Shown here: positions 32,253 to 46,627 of the stretch, piece by piece
Layout of the letters: each line of letters starts with the position of its first letter
How positions within the stretch are numbered: the stretch's first letter is position 1
DNA from: Ureaplasma sp. ES3154-GEN
Lineage (GTDB): Bacteria > Bacillota_I > Bacilli_A > Mycoplasmatales > Mycoplasmoidaceae
Assembly (NCBI RefSeq): GCF_025780075.1
Contig: NZ_JAOXHM010000005.1
Span: 61,601-125,600 of the forward strand
Length of the DNA: 64,000 nucleotides
Direction: 5' to 3'
The notes under the pieces: generated by a model
Databases searched by the model: none
Seen by the model: the letters and a program-made list of their open reading frames with translations, nothing else
What the model was told of the DNA's origin: nothing
Made by a program: the position numbers and the translations under genes

Positions 32253-32330
32253 TTATTAATAAAAAGTTTAATGTTTAAGCATTTTAAGCAACCATATCTT
32301 TTCAGTTTACTAATTAATCATTTTAAATTT

Positions 32331-32364
32331 AAAAAACACCATAGGTTCCATTATGGTGTTTTTT
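32331..32364. terminator. Bidirectional terminator
   Basis: A 13-bp stem AAAAAACACCATA/TATGGTGTTTTTT with an 8-base loop lies between the SDR gene and the convergent membrane protein gene. Confidence 0.88.
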
Positions 32365-32371
32365 ACGAAAA

Positions 32372-33115
32372 CTAATGCGTTAACTGTTTATTCATTTTTT
32401 GTTTGGCTTGTTGTTTTTGTTTGTGCTTCTTAACATCAAAAATGATTTTTAAAATAACAAAAATGACTCATGGACTAATTAGAAAAAAAGAGATAGTAAT
32501 TGCTGCATTCATAAAAAACTCTTGTGGTAAATACTTAATAATCTCATCTTTATTAGGTGCAAAATTTCAATTACTCTTACCGGGAAAGAAAATTTTATGA
32601 AAAACTTCAAATGCTTTTTCAAAATCACTTGCAGCGATTGCGACAATAATAATGATAATAACAAAAATAATCATTAACGAATAAAAGCCAATATTGATCC
32701 AGGGAATTTTAATTGCATATTTCTTATTAAGAATAATTAATGTAATTAATCCTATAAGGCTTAAAAAGAACAAGATAAAAGTTGCTAAAAACAATTTTCG
32801 CACATCATCAAAGTGTGCCTCACCGTTAACTGATGATTCTAACGGTGACAAATCAAATTTTTGAAAAGACAACAAATATCTGATTAATTTATCATAAACA
32901 ATTTTAATTTCATTGTAGTTTAATTGGCGACCGTTGTTTAGGTATACATCTTCTAAATGATAAGGTTTAATGTGCAAGTAATAAAAAGGTTCAAAAACAA
33001 TCGGCACTAAGACAGCAAAGCTAATTGTTAAAATAACAATAAAAACTGCTGTTAAGGTACTTAAAATAATTTTGTTTGTTTTAATATTTCGTTGGACTAT
33101 AACTTTTGTATTCAT
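32372..33115 (-). CDS. DUF1461 / TIGR01906-type integral membrane protein
   Basis: A 247-residue membrane protein, with UGA Trp codons at 32567 and near the C-terminus. About four transmembrane helices are seen: residues 15-37, 90-112, 122-147 and one near 215-235. The hallmark pattern of the TIGR01906 family is visible: an extracytoplasmic HLEDVYLN segment and, before the last helix, FEVFHKIFFPGKSNWNFAPNKDEIIKYLPQEFF. The family's function is not known. It ends at the terminator shared with the SDR gene and starts opposite dnaK across a 383-base divergent gap. Confidence 0.7.
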
Positions 33116-33193
33116 AAATGAATTATAAATTAAATAAAACTATAATGTTTAAAATAGCTTTATTAATTTAAATAAATAAATTTATATATAAAT

Positions 33194-33230
33194 AAAAAAG
33201 TAGCACAAAAACAGTTGTGCTACTTTTTTT
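33194..33230. terminator. Orphan bidirectional terminator hairpin
   Basis: A perfect stem AAAAAAGTAGCACAA/TTGTGCTACTTTTTT with an AAACAG loop. It sits inside the divergent gap 33116-33498, where neither flanking gene ends, so the transcript it stops is not obvious. The rest of the gap is AT-rich and holds the dnaK control region at its right end. Confidence 0.75.
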
Positions 33231-33423
33231 AAAAATCTAATAGATACCAAATCTATTTCCTTTTAAATAACTACTAATTCTTTAATATATACTATAGCCA
33301 CTGATATATAAAAAATAACTCATAGTTAGTAAAATAAAACAAACCGTTTTTAATTTGTTTTAATCTACTTTAAAAATTATATTACAATCTGTTTTAAAAA
33401 CAGAAACCGTTAATTTATTTTTT

Positions 33424-33450
33424 TTAGCACTCTTAGTTCTTATTTGCTAA
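33424..33450 (+). promoter_or_regulatory. CIRCE-like HrcA operator
   Basis: TTAGCACTC, nine spacer bases, then ATTTGCTAA. The left arm is a perfect CIRCE half-site and the right arm keeps 6 of 9 canonical bases at exactly the canonical spacing. It lies immediately upstream of the dnaK -10 box, where HrcA binding would block RNA polymerase. Confidence 0.85.
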
Positions 33451-33455
33451 TTTTA

Positions 33456-33464
33456 TGTTATAAT
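33456..33464 (+). promoter_or_regulatory. dnaK extended -10 promoter element
   Basis: TGTTATAAT is an extended -10 (TG-n-TATAAT) located 5 bases after the CIRCE-like operator, with AAAGGAG and the dnaK ATG about 35 bases downstream. No clear -35 hexamer is seen, as expected for extended -10 promoters. Confidence 0.7.
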
Positions 33465-33477
33465 TTATTTAGTTTAA

Positions 33478-35304
<1,827 letters not shown>

Positions 35305-35321
35305 TTAATAAAATATTTGCC

Positions 35322-35356
35322 AAAAATGTTTCCTATTTAATAGGGAACATTTTTTA
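35322..35356 (+). terminator. dnaK terminator
   Basis: A stem AAAAATGTTTCCTA/TAGGGAACATTTTT (one G-T mismatch-tolerant pair) with a TTTAA loop and a T-run. Confidence 0.85.
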
Positions 35357-35400
35357 TCTATAATTAATTACAATGACTAAAAAAAGAAATTAGGAATACA

Positions 35401-36708
35401 ATGAAATTATTCGATTCATACACTAATCAGTTACAAACTCTTGATGATGATCAAATTACGATCTATAACTGTGGTCCCACTGTTTATAATCATATCCACA
35501 TCGGAAATGCGCGACCGTTAATCTCAATGGATGTATTGTATCGTTATTTACTAACTAAAAATAAAAACGTTAAATACGTTTTGAATATCACCGATATCGA
35601 TGATAAAATCATCAATTATGCTCTTGAAAATAATCTAAAAGAGCTTGATGTTTCGGAAACTTATTTTCAAGCATATTTAAAAATTAAAAAACAATTAAAT
35701 ACCCTACCTATGTTTAATCCTAAAGTTTCTGAACATATGGATGAAATTATCAATTATATCGAAAATCTACTAGCGAAAGATAAAGCGTACTATGTAAATC
35801 AGGATATTTATTTCGATACATCATCTGTTGAAAATTATGGGCAATTATCAAAAATTAAAATTGATGAAAATATTAATGGCAAACGAGTACTAAATGTTGA
35901 AAACAAGCGTAATCCAAATGATTTCATTTTGTGAAAAATAACAAATAAAGGTATCGTTTGGAATTCTAAATTAGGTTCAGGCCGCCCAGGATGACATACA
36001 GAATGTTCATGTTTAATCAACAAATATTTGGGCCAACAAATTAGTATTCACGGTGGCGGTATGGATCTAAAATTTCCGCACCACGAAAATGAAAACGCGC
36101 AAAATAATGCGTTATATAATAAAAATCTTGCAAAAATTTGATTACACTTCGGATTAGTTAATATTGAAAATGAAAAAATGTCTAAATCATTAAATAATTT
36201 TATTTTAATGAAAGATTTGTTAGAAAAATATTCATACCAAGCAATACGTTGATTTTTTTACCAAACTAAATATTCTCAACCCTTAAACTTTTCAGACGAA
36301 ACTCTAAAACAATGTGAACATGATATCAAAAAAATTCAAGAAGTTTTAATTAGAATAAGAAACAAATTATGTTTAAATGATGTTTCTTTGGAAATAAATA
36401 AATTAAGTAATTTTGATAAATTTGATAACGAAATTGTCAATGATTTAAACCTAGCAAATTGTGTTAAAGTAATATTTGATTTACTTAAGGAAGCGAATAT
36501 TTTATTAAAACAAAATGATTTCCATCAATTGGTTAATGTTTTTGAAAAACTAAATTATTGCTTATCAATCTTTGGAATTGAATTTACAAATTTACACACA
36601 TCTGAAAACATTGCATTATTAAAAAAATGAAGCCAATTAGTAACCGATAAAGATTATGAACAAGCAGATCAAGTTCGTGCCATTTTAATTAAGATTGGTC
36701 TTTTATAA
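35401..36708 (+). CDS. cysS: Cysteinyl-tRNA synthetase
   Basis: A 435-residue class I synthetase read through several UGA Trp codons. The N-terminal zinc Cys and HIGH motif are in [18 protein letters not shown] (Cys28 and HIHIGNA). The Zn-binding GWHTECS-type segment follows in the middle (GRPGWHTECSCL), then [17 protein letters not shown], and KMSKS is seen in [11 protein letters not shown]. It is coupled to rlmB by a TAATG overlap, a pairing conserved in Firmicutes (cysS-mrnC-rlmB) but here without mrnC. No T-box leader is visible in the 40-base gap after the dnaK terminator. Confidence 0.96.
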
Positions 36709-37424
36709 TGCAGTATAGTTTTGGAAAAAAAGCGCTATTAGATGCCATTAATAGCCATCAAAAAGTTAAAAAAGTTTTTTGTGCTTTTTTCGATCAAACA
36801 ATCATTAAATTACTCCAGGAAAATAAAATTCCCTATGAGATGGTTAGTAAGCAATGGTTTAATCAATTCGACAAAACATTAAACCATCAACATTTTGCAT
36901 TCGAGAGTGAACAAATATTTAAAGAAATTAATTTAAATACCTTTATCAAAAAATATAATAATTCACAAAGTGTAATTCTAATGCTAGATGAAATCCAGGA
37001 TCCCCACAATTTTGGTGCAATTCTACGGAGTGCAGATGCTTTTGGTGTTAATGGTGTTATTTATAAAAAAAACAATCAAACAAACATTAACGAACTTGTT
37101 ATCAAAACTAGTATGGGGGCAATTAATTACCTAAATTTAATTAGTGTAACCAATCTTAATCAATCAATTAAAATATTACAAGAAAACGGCTATTGAGTTT
37201 ATGCAAGCGCACTAAATGCTAAAGCACAAATTTTTGATCAAATAGATTATCCTCAAAAAACAGTTATTATTATGGGTAATGAAAATAAGGGGGTATCACC
37301 ACTGGTGATTAAAAACGCTGATCAGCAGGTTTATATTCCGATGTCTGGACATGTCCAATCACTAAACGTGTCTGTTGCAACGGGTATCTTATTATCATAT
37401 ATCACACGTAATGTTAAAAAATAA
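36708..37424 (+). CDS. rlmB: TrmH/RlmB-family rRNA 2'-O-methyltransferase
   Basis: A 238-residue SPOUT methyltransferase, with UGA Trp at 37194. The three family motifs are visible: DEIQDPHNFGAILRSADAFGVNGV (motif 1 with the catalytic Asn/Arg), GNENKGVSPLV (motif 2) and IPMSGHVQSLNVSVATGILL (motif 3). RlmB methylates the 2'-OH of a guanosine in 23S rRNA domain V. Its start overlaps the cysS stop by one base. A TrmH tRNA target cannot be excluded, but the cysS link favours RlmB. Confidence 0.92.
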
Positions 37425-37509
37425 ATCAAATAATTAGGTGCTGTAAATAAGTATTTTCATGAATTTTATTATTTAATAATTAATATATACTATTAACGAG
37501 GTTATATTA

Positions 37510-37872
37510 ATGTCCAAACGAGTTTCATATAGTTTTGATACAGAAATTCAAAAATTAAGTTTTATTGCTCTTGCAAAAAGATTATCTTTAAAAGAATTAA
37601 AGAAAATTATGGTTGCTAAAAAATCATATTTAACGACCGCTGAAAGCATGTTAATGACAGCCCGAAATAATTATAATCAAGAAGCGAACACGCCAAATGC
37701 CAACATAATTAGTCTGCAGCCCTTTAAGGATCAAGTTTTAATCAGCGAAAGCAATGTTAAAAACATTAGTAACGAAATCACAAAATTAGAAACACAAATC
37801 AAGAATATCGAAAGTAAAATTAGTGATATCGAATTTCAAATCAAGGAATTAAGAACAAAAGAAAATGAATAG
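37510..37872 (+). CDS. Small coiled-coil protein, unknown
   Basis: A 120-residue hydrophilic protein with no tryptophan. Residues about 75-118 form a clear heptad-type coiled coil (VKNISNEITKLETQIKNIESKISDIEFQIKELRT). The N-terminal half is helical and basic (LAKRLSLKELKKIMVAKKSYL). No family is recognised. It follows rlmB after 85 bases containing a TATACT-like box, so it may have its own promoter. A terminator lies about 60 bases behind it. Confidence 0.7.
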   Translation: MSKRVSYSFDTEIQKLSFIALAKRLSLKELKKIMVAKKSYLTTAESMLMTARNNYNQEANTPNANIISLQPFKDQVLISESNVKNISNEITKLETQIKNIESKISDIEFQIKELRTKENE

Positions 37873-37931
37873 TTGTTCAACTATTCATTCATATAACTAG
37901 TTCATATTGTGAAGTTAGTTTTTATTTTATT

Positions 37932-37968
37932 TAAACCAATAGCAATTCTTGCTGTTGGTTTTTTATAT
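37932..37968 (+). terminator. Probable terminator
   Basis: A stem AACCAATAGCAA/TTGCTGTTGGTT with a TTC loop and an internal mismatch, followed by TTTTTTAT. The remaining gap to 38116 is AT-rich with nothing else recognised. Confidence 0.65.
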
Positions 37969-38116
37969 AAACTCTATTTTAAAATTAACTACTAGTTTAT
38001 ACACAATGATATTTAAGTGTATTTCTCTTTTCAAAAATAGTATAAAAAATTTTATTTTTAGAGATTATTTACAACTTTTATGTTAAATTTCTCGTTTATT
38101 ATTTTGTTTAAACTTG

Positions 38117-38728
38117 TTATATTTTATGAGCAGAAACTACTAATCAGTTTTCGTTCGGGTTACGTGTGATTTTAACTTCATTAAACCCAGCTTCGACTAA
38201 TTCCTTTAATAATTCATATTGATCAACTAATTTTAAACCTGGAACACTTGTTCACTTAGACATTGTTTCAATTCCGGACATAATAATTTTAAAAAAACCA
38301 TTTCTTTTTAGTGAATCAAAAATATTGCTAAAAGCTTTTTTTCTATCTTTTCAAAAGTAAATTGTTGAAAAAGCTGTGACTAATGAATATGAAGCATCAG
38401 GTGCTTTATAATCTTCGACTGATGTTTGAAAAACTTTTACTCGGTTATTTTTAATCAATTCTTCATTGACTTCTTTACTTACCTTAATTGACATTTCAGA
38501 GATATCAATACCTGTAACTAATTTTGCGATCGTAGCAATGCGTTTAATATTCGCTCCACCACCACAACCAACTTCTAAAACAATATCATTTGAATTAATT
38601 TCAATATGTTGGAAAGCTCAATCAGCCATCGGCTTATGATGTTGATTCATATCAACTAAAATATTGTAACCCTCTTCATTATTTGTTGGATTCCCATATG
38701 ATTCGTTCTTCTTTCCTGAATTACTCAT
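38117..38728 (-). CDS. Class I SAM-dependent methyltransferase
   Basis: A 203-residue protein that appears only when four UGA codons are read as Trp. The ATG at 38728 follows AAGGAG by about 8 bases. Motif I is DIVLEVGCGGGANIKRI, followed by VTGIDISEMSIKVSKE (acidic ribose-binding end of beta 2), then FQTSVEDYKAPD and LVTAFSTIYFWKDRKKAF, the usual post-motif order of UbiE/type-11 methyltransferases. The C-terminal NPNENWLVVSAHK ends the fold. The substrate is unknown; small metabolites are usual. It stands alone, with AT-rich gaps on both sides. Confidence 0.88.
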
Positions 38729-38813
38729 TTATATTTACTCCTTGTTTTTTTATTTTGACAAACATTTTAATTCTAAAGAATGTAAATAACCAACGCAACC
38801 AGATAGCAAACAA

Positions 38814-38849
38814 AAAACAAGTTCAATACCTATAATTGAACTTGTTTTT
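38814..38849 (-). terminator. Terminator of the 38857-39747 gene
   Basis: A 15-bp stem AAAAACAAGTTCAAT/ATTGAACTTGTTTTT, nearly perfect, with an ACCTAT loop. Confidence 0.85.
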
Positions 38850-38856
38850 AAATGGG

Positions 38857-39747
38857 TTATTCAGATTTTTGGTAAATTGAGCCCACAGCAGCGTTAAATT
38901 CACCACCAAAAGCTTTATTATTTGAATTTCAAGGCATTTTTCCGTTTGGATAACTATTTGGTTGACTTGGTTGTTGTGAGTTTTGTTTTGGTTTTGATAA
39001 ATTATAAACTTGTGGTTTAATTTGGTTTTTTCGATAAAAAAGAATGATTCCAGGGCTTTCGGGATTATTTAAATCACTAATTTCATTCGCACCAATAAAA
39101 TCCTTTAAATAATTTAAAGTTTCACGCATTAAATATGCTTGGTTGTCTTGACGATAGAAAACGGTTTTTTTATCTATATCTTGGTAAGATGCTTGCGGAT
39201 CAAAAACATAAGTTGCACTTGCGTTGTTTGCTCAACGCTTCTCCGTAGCGATCGATGATTGACTATAACGTTCATATGTTTCTTTATAAGTTTGTTCTTG
39301 TTTAAAAACATCATCATTGATAACATCGATTAGACTAACAATTTGCGGAGGATTATCATATTCATCCTTATATTCTTGTAAATTTTTCAAAACCTTACTT
39401 AATGCACCATTAAATTTTAAATAGGGATTGTTTTTCAAAGACTGAATGCTACTGATATTATTGATTTCATTATCATAAATAAAATTTAAATGTTGCATAT
39501 TCGCTTGTGTTCCAATGTATAAAACATAGTTGCCATTATTAATTTTATTTGTCCCTAAAATCACTTCATGCAATGTTGCTTTTGTATTTTTTAAAGATGT
39601 AAAAACCAAAGGTTGACCAACGGTGTTGGGATTTAAGAACTTTGCATAGTTTGTTGTTTTGCTCTTTAAAACTACAAAAGATGTTGTTGTTACAATCCCG
39701 GCAACCGCTGCTAAAACAGCAGTCGATATTAAAATTCCTTTTTTCAT
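38857..39747 (-). CDS. Exported, membrane-anchored protein of unknown function
   Basis: A 296-residue protein with an N-terminal hydrophobic signal-anchor (ILISTAVLAAVAGIVTTTSFVVL) and no lipobox Cys. The rest is hydrophilic and would face outside. The C-terminal third has a Gln/Pro/Ser-rich linker (KPKQNSQQPSQPNSYP) followed by a Gly/Asn-rich end. Two UGA Trp codons (39232 and 38929 regions) join the parts. No domain is recognised. It is divergently placed to mnmA, with an 81-base gap rich in TATAAT-like boxes, and is followed by a strong terminator. Confidence 0.8.
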
Positions 39748-39807
39748 AAAACTCCTTAAATATTAATAGACGAGTCCATTATATTATTATAATATATATA
39801 AATATAA

Positions 39808-40951
<1,144 letters not shown>

Positions 40952-40959
<8 letters not shown>

Positions 40960-42199
40960 TTGCTACTTTAAAATATCCATTTTGGTTAATAAAAATAAAT
41001 AATTCATCATTAATTTTATACTTCACATTTGGTGCGGGTTTTTGATCCATAAAAATTTTTAATGGAAAAATATGATAATCTGTAGGTTCTTTAATACCAA
41101 TATCAACTAATCATTCCTTGATTAGTTGATATTTTTCATGATCACTTAAAGATAAATAGAATGCTAATGGGTAATGTTTATCCTTGAATTCAATAAATTT
41201 ATTTTGGTAAATTTCATGGTAATCTCGCTCGTTATTATCGATAAATGTTTCAATTAAAGATTGATCAGTTTTTGGGTCAATAATTACTTCTAAATTGCTT
41301 TCTTTATTAATAGTTAAAAACAAATCGTTTGTTAAACGGTATTGCTTATTAGCAATGTCTTTCTTATTCAAAAATTCAATTAAACCAGTAATTTTGTTTT
41401 CGCTTACATTTGTAATTTTATTTTCGTTTAGAAAATAAAAAAGTAAATAATATTGTAATGTGTCCGATTGAACTTTAAAAAAATCATAATCAAATAATTT
41501 TTTCGATCAAATAGCATATGTATTATCAATTACAATACTTTGTGCTTCGTGAGTTTTGTTATAGCGATTAATTTCTTTTTGAAATGCAAATATTTTAGCA
41601 TGATCCCAACTTGCAATTGTCTTTCTGACCTGATTTCGTTCATAAATATCCTTAAAATTTGTTTTATCAATTCCGTAGGGAATGTTTTGTTCAATACAAT
41701 AACGTAAAAGCGCTGATTTACGCAATTGTAAAACTGGACGATAGATCAGAGTATTGTTAATAATTATTTTTGAGCGAATTCCGTAAAACAGTGATTTAGA
41801 ATTACGTTGTTTTTGCATATACGCTGTTTCTAAGAAATCATCTTGGTTATGAGCAATCATTACACCATTAAGTCCGTATTGATTAGCGATTTCAGCAAAA
41901 AATGCATAGCGAATAGCTCGTGCTTTTGCTTGAAAATTATTAATATGATTAAATTTTTTTAAAACCTCCTCATTAACATGTAAAACTTCATATTTGATTT
42001 TAAATCGGTTGCAATAATCAATCACAATTTGCATATCGTCATCCGCTTCTGAACGCATATGGTAGTTAACGTGACAAACAACCTTAATTTGTTTTTTATA
42101 CATGTCTAGCATAGCCATTGAATCAGGGCCACCAGAAACCCCTGCAGCATACATCTTTGGCTTAAATCAATTAGTTATTTGTGCTCATAACTTTTTCAA
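40952..42199 (-). CDS. tilS: tRNA(Ile)-lysidine synthase
   Basis: A 415-residue protein that converts C34 of tRNA-Ile(CAU) to lysidine so that it reads AUA. The N-type ATP pyrophosphatase loop is GVSGGPDSMAML near residues 19-30, followed by CHVNYHMRSEADDD and MIAHNQDDFLETAYM. I choose a TTG start at 42199, because GAGGTGAT lies 4-8 bases upstream and the first downstream ATG would remove the start of the PP-loop strand. That start lies 29 bases inside pth. The C-terminal region (residues 230-415) is divergent and Trp-poor. Confidence 0.92.
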
Positions 42200-42734
42200 A
42201 ACTATCACCTCTAAGTCATTGTAAAACTGCTTTTGTTATTTTGTTAATAACCGGTTGGATAAGAGCGAATTCCTCGCGTTTAAAACGAGAAAGAACATAA
42301 TTTGCTAAATCACCAGTCTTCATCTTGTCAATTCCTACACGTATTCGTTTCAATTCATTATTAGGAAAATGTAACAAAATGTTTTTCATTCCATTTTGTC
42401 CACCTGAAGTACCTTTTAAACGCATCTTAAAAAAACCAACTTTGGTATCAACGTCATCATAGATGATTAAAACATTCTCCCTGGGAATTTCATAAAAATT
42501 AATAAATTTACTGACAAATTCACCACTTAGATTCATAAAAGTTGTCGGTTTAGCAAAATAAACAACTTTGTTATCTAGAATCGTTTTTGTGAAATCACCA
42601 TTAAATTTATGATCTGTAATCTTCAAATCCAAAGTATCCAAAAGATAATCTAGACAAACAAAACCAATATTGTGTCTGGTATGTGTGTATTTAGAACCAG
42701 GATTCCCTAGTCCCACTATTAAATATTTATCCAT
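42171..42734 (-). CDS. pth: Peptidyl-tRNA hydrolase
   Basis: A 187-residue enzyme that releases peptides from prematurely dropped peptidyl-tRNA. Motifs are YLIVGLGNPGSKYTHTRHNIGF with the catalytic His near residue 20, KPTTFMNLSGEFV, YDDVDTKVGFFKMRLKGTSGGQNGMKN, and RIRVGIDK. A UGA Trp codon at 42216 adds the final 15 residues, giving the normal family length and producing the 29-base overlap with tilS. The pth-tilS order is conserved in M. genitalium (MG083-MG084). It diverges from dnaN across a 432-base gap. Confidence 0.96.
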
Positions 42735-43166
42735 CAGTTTAATATCCTTAAATTAGTTATTTATTTATATACTTTAAACTTTTTTGTTATTTTTCGCAAT
42801 TAATTAAAATTTAGAAAAACAATTTGCCGGAGAAAAAAATTATTTTCTTGTTTATAATTGGTATTTTCAATAAATTTTATTAAAAGTTTTAATCATTCTT
42901 TGACTATGTTTCAACAGTGTTATCGAACACTTATAGACATTCTTTTATTCGTAAAACCCTGATGAATTGGCTTTATAATGAGTTATTGACTTTTAGACAG
43001 AGCCTATAATAATAGTAATAGTGAATAATAAATTAAATATTAATAAAATAATATATTAATCAAAAAAATTAACGATAGCTATAAAAATTTGGTATTCTGG
43101 GTAAATATTATTAATAAGTAAAATATTCATAATAAAATTAGTAGTATATAGCAAGGTGGATGTAAT
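42735..43166 (+). promoter_or_regulatory. Divergent pth-dnaN intergenic region with dnaN promoter
   Basis: This is one of the longest non-coding stretches in the window and is strongly AT-rich. A TTATTG box (42983-42988) and a TATAAT box (43005-43010) are 16 bases apart and point to dnaN. A perfect inverted repeat AGTGTT-ATCG-AACACT lies at 42916-42931. No clear TTATCCACA-type DnaA box is seen, so an origin function is only a possibility based on dnaN proximity. Confidence 0.5.
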
Positions 43167-44312
43167 ATGCAATTAATCATTAAAACTAAAATTTTCATAC
43201 AAGCGATTAAATTTAACACGACGATCGCAAATCTAAACGCTCTAAACCAATTTTTAAATGGAGTGATGATACGTTTAAAAGACAATAAAATTGAAGTTAA
43301 AGCAACAAATACCCAAATATCAAGTTTTTTTTATATTCCAAAAGATGACTTTGAAACTGATGGTAATGATTTTGCTTTGTTGGTAAATGCAAAAATTATT
43401 TATGGGTTAATTAATAAAGTTAAAGACGAAAAAATAATTTTAAGCCTTGTTGATAATAATACATTAATTATTAAAACCAAAAACTTCGAAACACAAATTA
43501 ACACAATTGATTTACAGTCTTTTCCTATGTTTGATTTAAATTTAGCAAACTACGAGCAAGTTAATTTATCGAGTCAAATTTTTAATGAAATTAACAATAA
43601 AATATTACCTGTGATTCCGAATTTAAATGGAACAGAAAAAATGCTAAGTTTTGCTGGGGTGAATATTAATACAACAACAACTGAAGGTAAAATAACTATT
43701 TTGGGAACGGATAAAATTCGAGCAGCAATGTTAAATAAACCATTTGATAGACAAGGATACAATTTTATTGTTAGTTATCAAACCATGCGGATTGTTTTGG
43801 ATGTTTTAAAAAATAACGCAAACAATAATACCGAAATTAATTTATATATGAAAGACAAAAATCTTGTTTTCGCTTTTAATGATGCATTTTTACTAACTAA
43901 GGCCATTGATGGAGAATACCCAAAAATTACAAGCCTTTTTGACGTTCCAGAAAATTTATTAGAATTTAAAATTAGTTTCTCAAAACAAAGTTTCTTAGAA
44001 GTAATTGAGCGTGGAATGATTATTATGACTCAAGAAAAAAAACCTAAGATGTCTATGGAAATTAAAGGAAATTATGCTTTTCTAAAATTCCAAACTTATG
44101 AAATCGGAAATCTCGAAGAGCAAGTTGAAATCTCAAATTATACGGATAGCGATGTGAGTGTTAAAATTAATCCAATGATTTTAGCGAGTGTACTTAAAAG
44201 TTTTAGTCATGATGAAATTATTATCAACAAAGATAAAAATAAAAATATTATTGTCTTTGTTGATGAAAAAGATCCTGATTTTAAGCAAATTATTTCATTA
44301 ATCAAGGAATAA
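43167..44312 (+). CDS. dnaN: DNA polymerase III beta subunit (sliding clamp)
   Basis: A 381-residue clamp protein that encircles DNA and tethers polymerase III. It shows the three-fold repeated beta-clamp pattern, with recognisable LNALNQFLNGVMIRLKDNKIEVKATN in domain 1, DGEYPKITSLF in the middle domain, and ASVLKSFSHDEIIINKDKN near the C-terminus. An AAGGTGG ribosome site precedes the ATG. dnaA, its usual upstream partner, is absent here. The dnaN-S4 protein-gyrB-gyrA order resembles Bacillus without recF. The protein has no tryptophan. Confidence 0.95.
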   Translation: MQLIIKTKIFIQAIKFNTTIANLNALNQFLNGVMIRLKDNKIEVKATNTQISSFFYIPKDDFETDGNDFALLVNAKIIYGLINKVKDEKIILSLVDNNTLIIKTKNFETQINTIDLQSFPMFDLNLANYEQVNLSSQIFNEINNKILPVIPNLNGTEKMLSFAGVNINTTTTEGKITILGTDKIRAAMLNKPFDRQGYNFIVSYQTMRIVLDVLKNNANNNTEINLYMKDKNLVFAFNDAFLLTKAIDGEYPKITSLFDVPENLLEFKISFSKQSFLEVIERGMIIMTQEKKPKMSMEIKGNYAFLKFQTYEIGNLEEQVEISNYTDSDVSVKINPMILASVLKSFSHDEIIINKDKNKNIIVFVDEKDPDFKQIISLIKE

Positions 44313-44410
44313 TATATATTTATATATATTAAAAATTAAGCACCATGATATAATAAAAGTATATTTACACAAATATAATTTTTTGTTATCTAGAAGAAAA
44401 TAGATTTTTA

Positions 44411-44638
44411 ATGAAAAAAGTTTTAATAAACACACCATACATAACCTTAGGTCAATTTTTAAAACTAGCAAACTTCGTTAGTTCTGGCTCAGAGGTTAAA
44501 TTTTTTTTAATGCACAACCGAGTTTTAGTTAATAACGAACATGATGAACGTCGCGGTCGTAAACTTTATGATTATGATAAAGTTCTGATCGATGATCAAG
44601 TATTTCAAATCGTGTTATCACAAAGTGCAGATAACTAA
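44411..44638 (+). CDS. yaaA: S4-domain RNA-binding protein YaaA
   Basis: A 75-residue S4-like protein: ITLGQFLKLANFVSSGSEVKFFLMHNRVLVNNEHDERRGRKL is the S4 signature found in YaaA (RlbA), encoded next to dnaN in Bacillus and many Firmicutes. It is thought to bind RNA, probably the ribosome. It lies 98 bases after dnaN and 22 before gyrB, and no recF occurs between them. The ATG has a poor ribosome site. Confidence 0.88.
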   Translation: MKKVLINTPYITLGQFLKLANFVSSGSEVKFFLMHNRVLVNNEHDERRGRKLYDYDKVLIDDQVFQIVLSQSADN

Positions 44639-44651
44639 AAATTAGAGTTAG

Positions 44652-46610
<1,959 letters not shown>

Positions 46611-46627
46611 TCAAGAGAGGGTCAACA

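Noticed and set aside
42916..42931. The AGTGTT-ATCG-AACACT repeat as a DnaA-box cluster.
   Set aside because: It does not fit TTATNCACA and occurs once.
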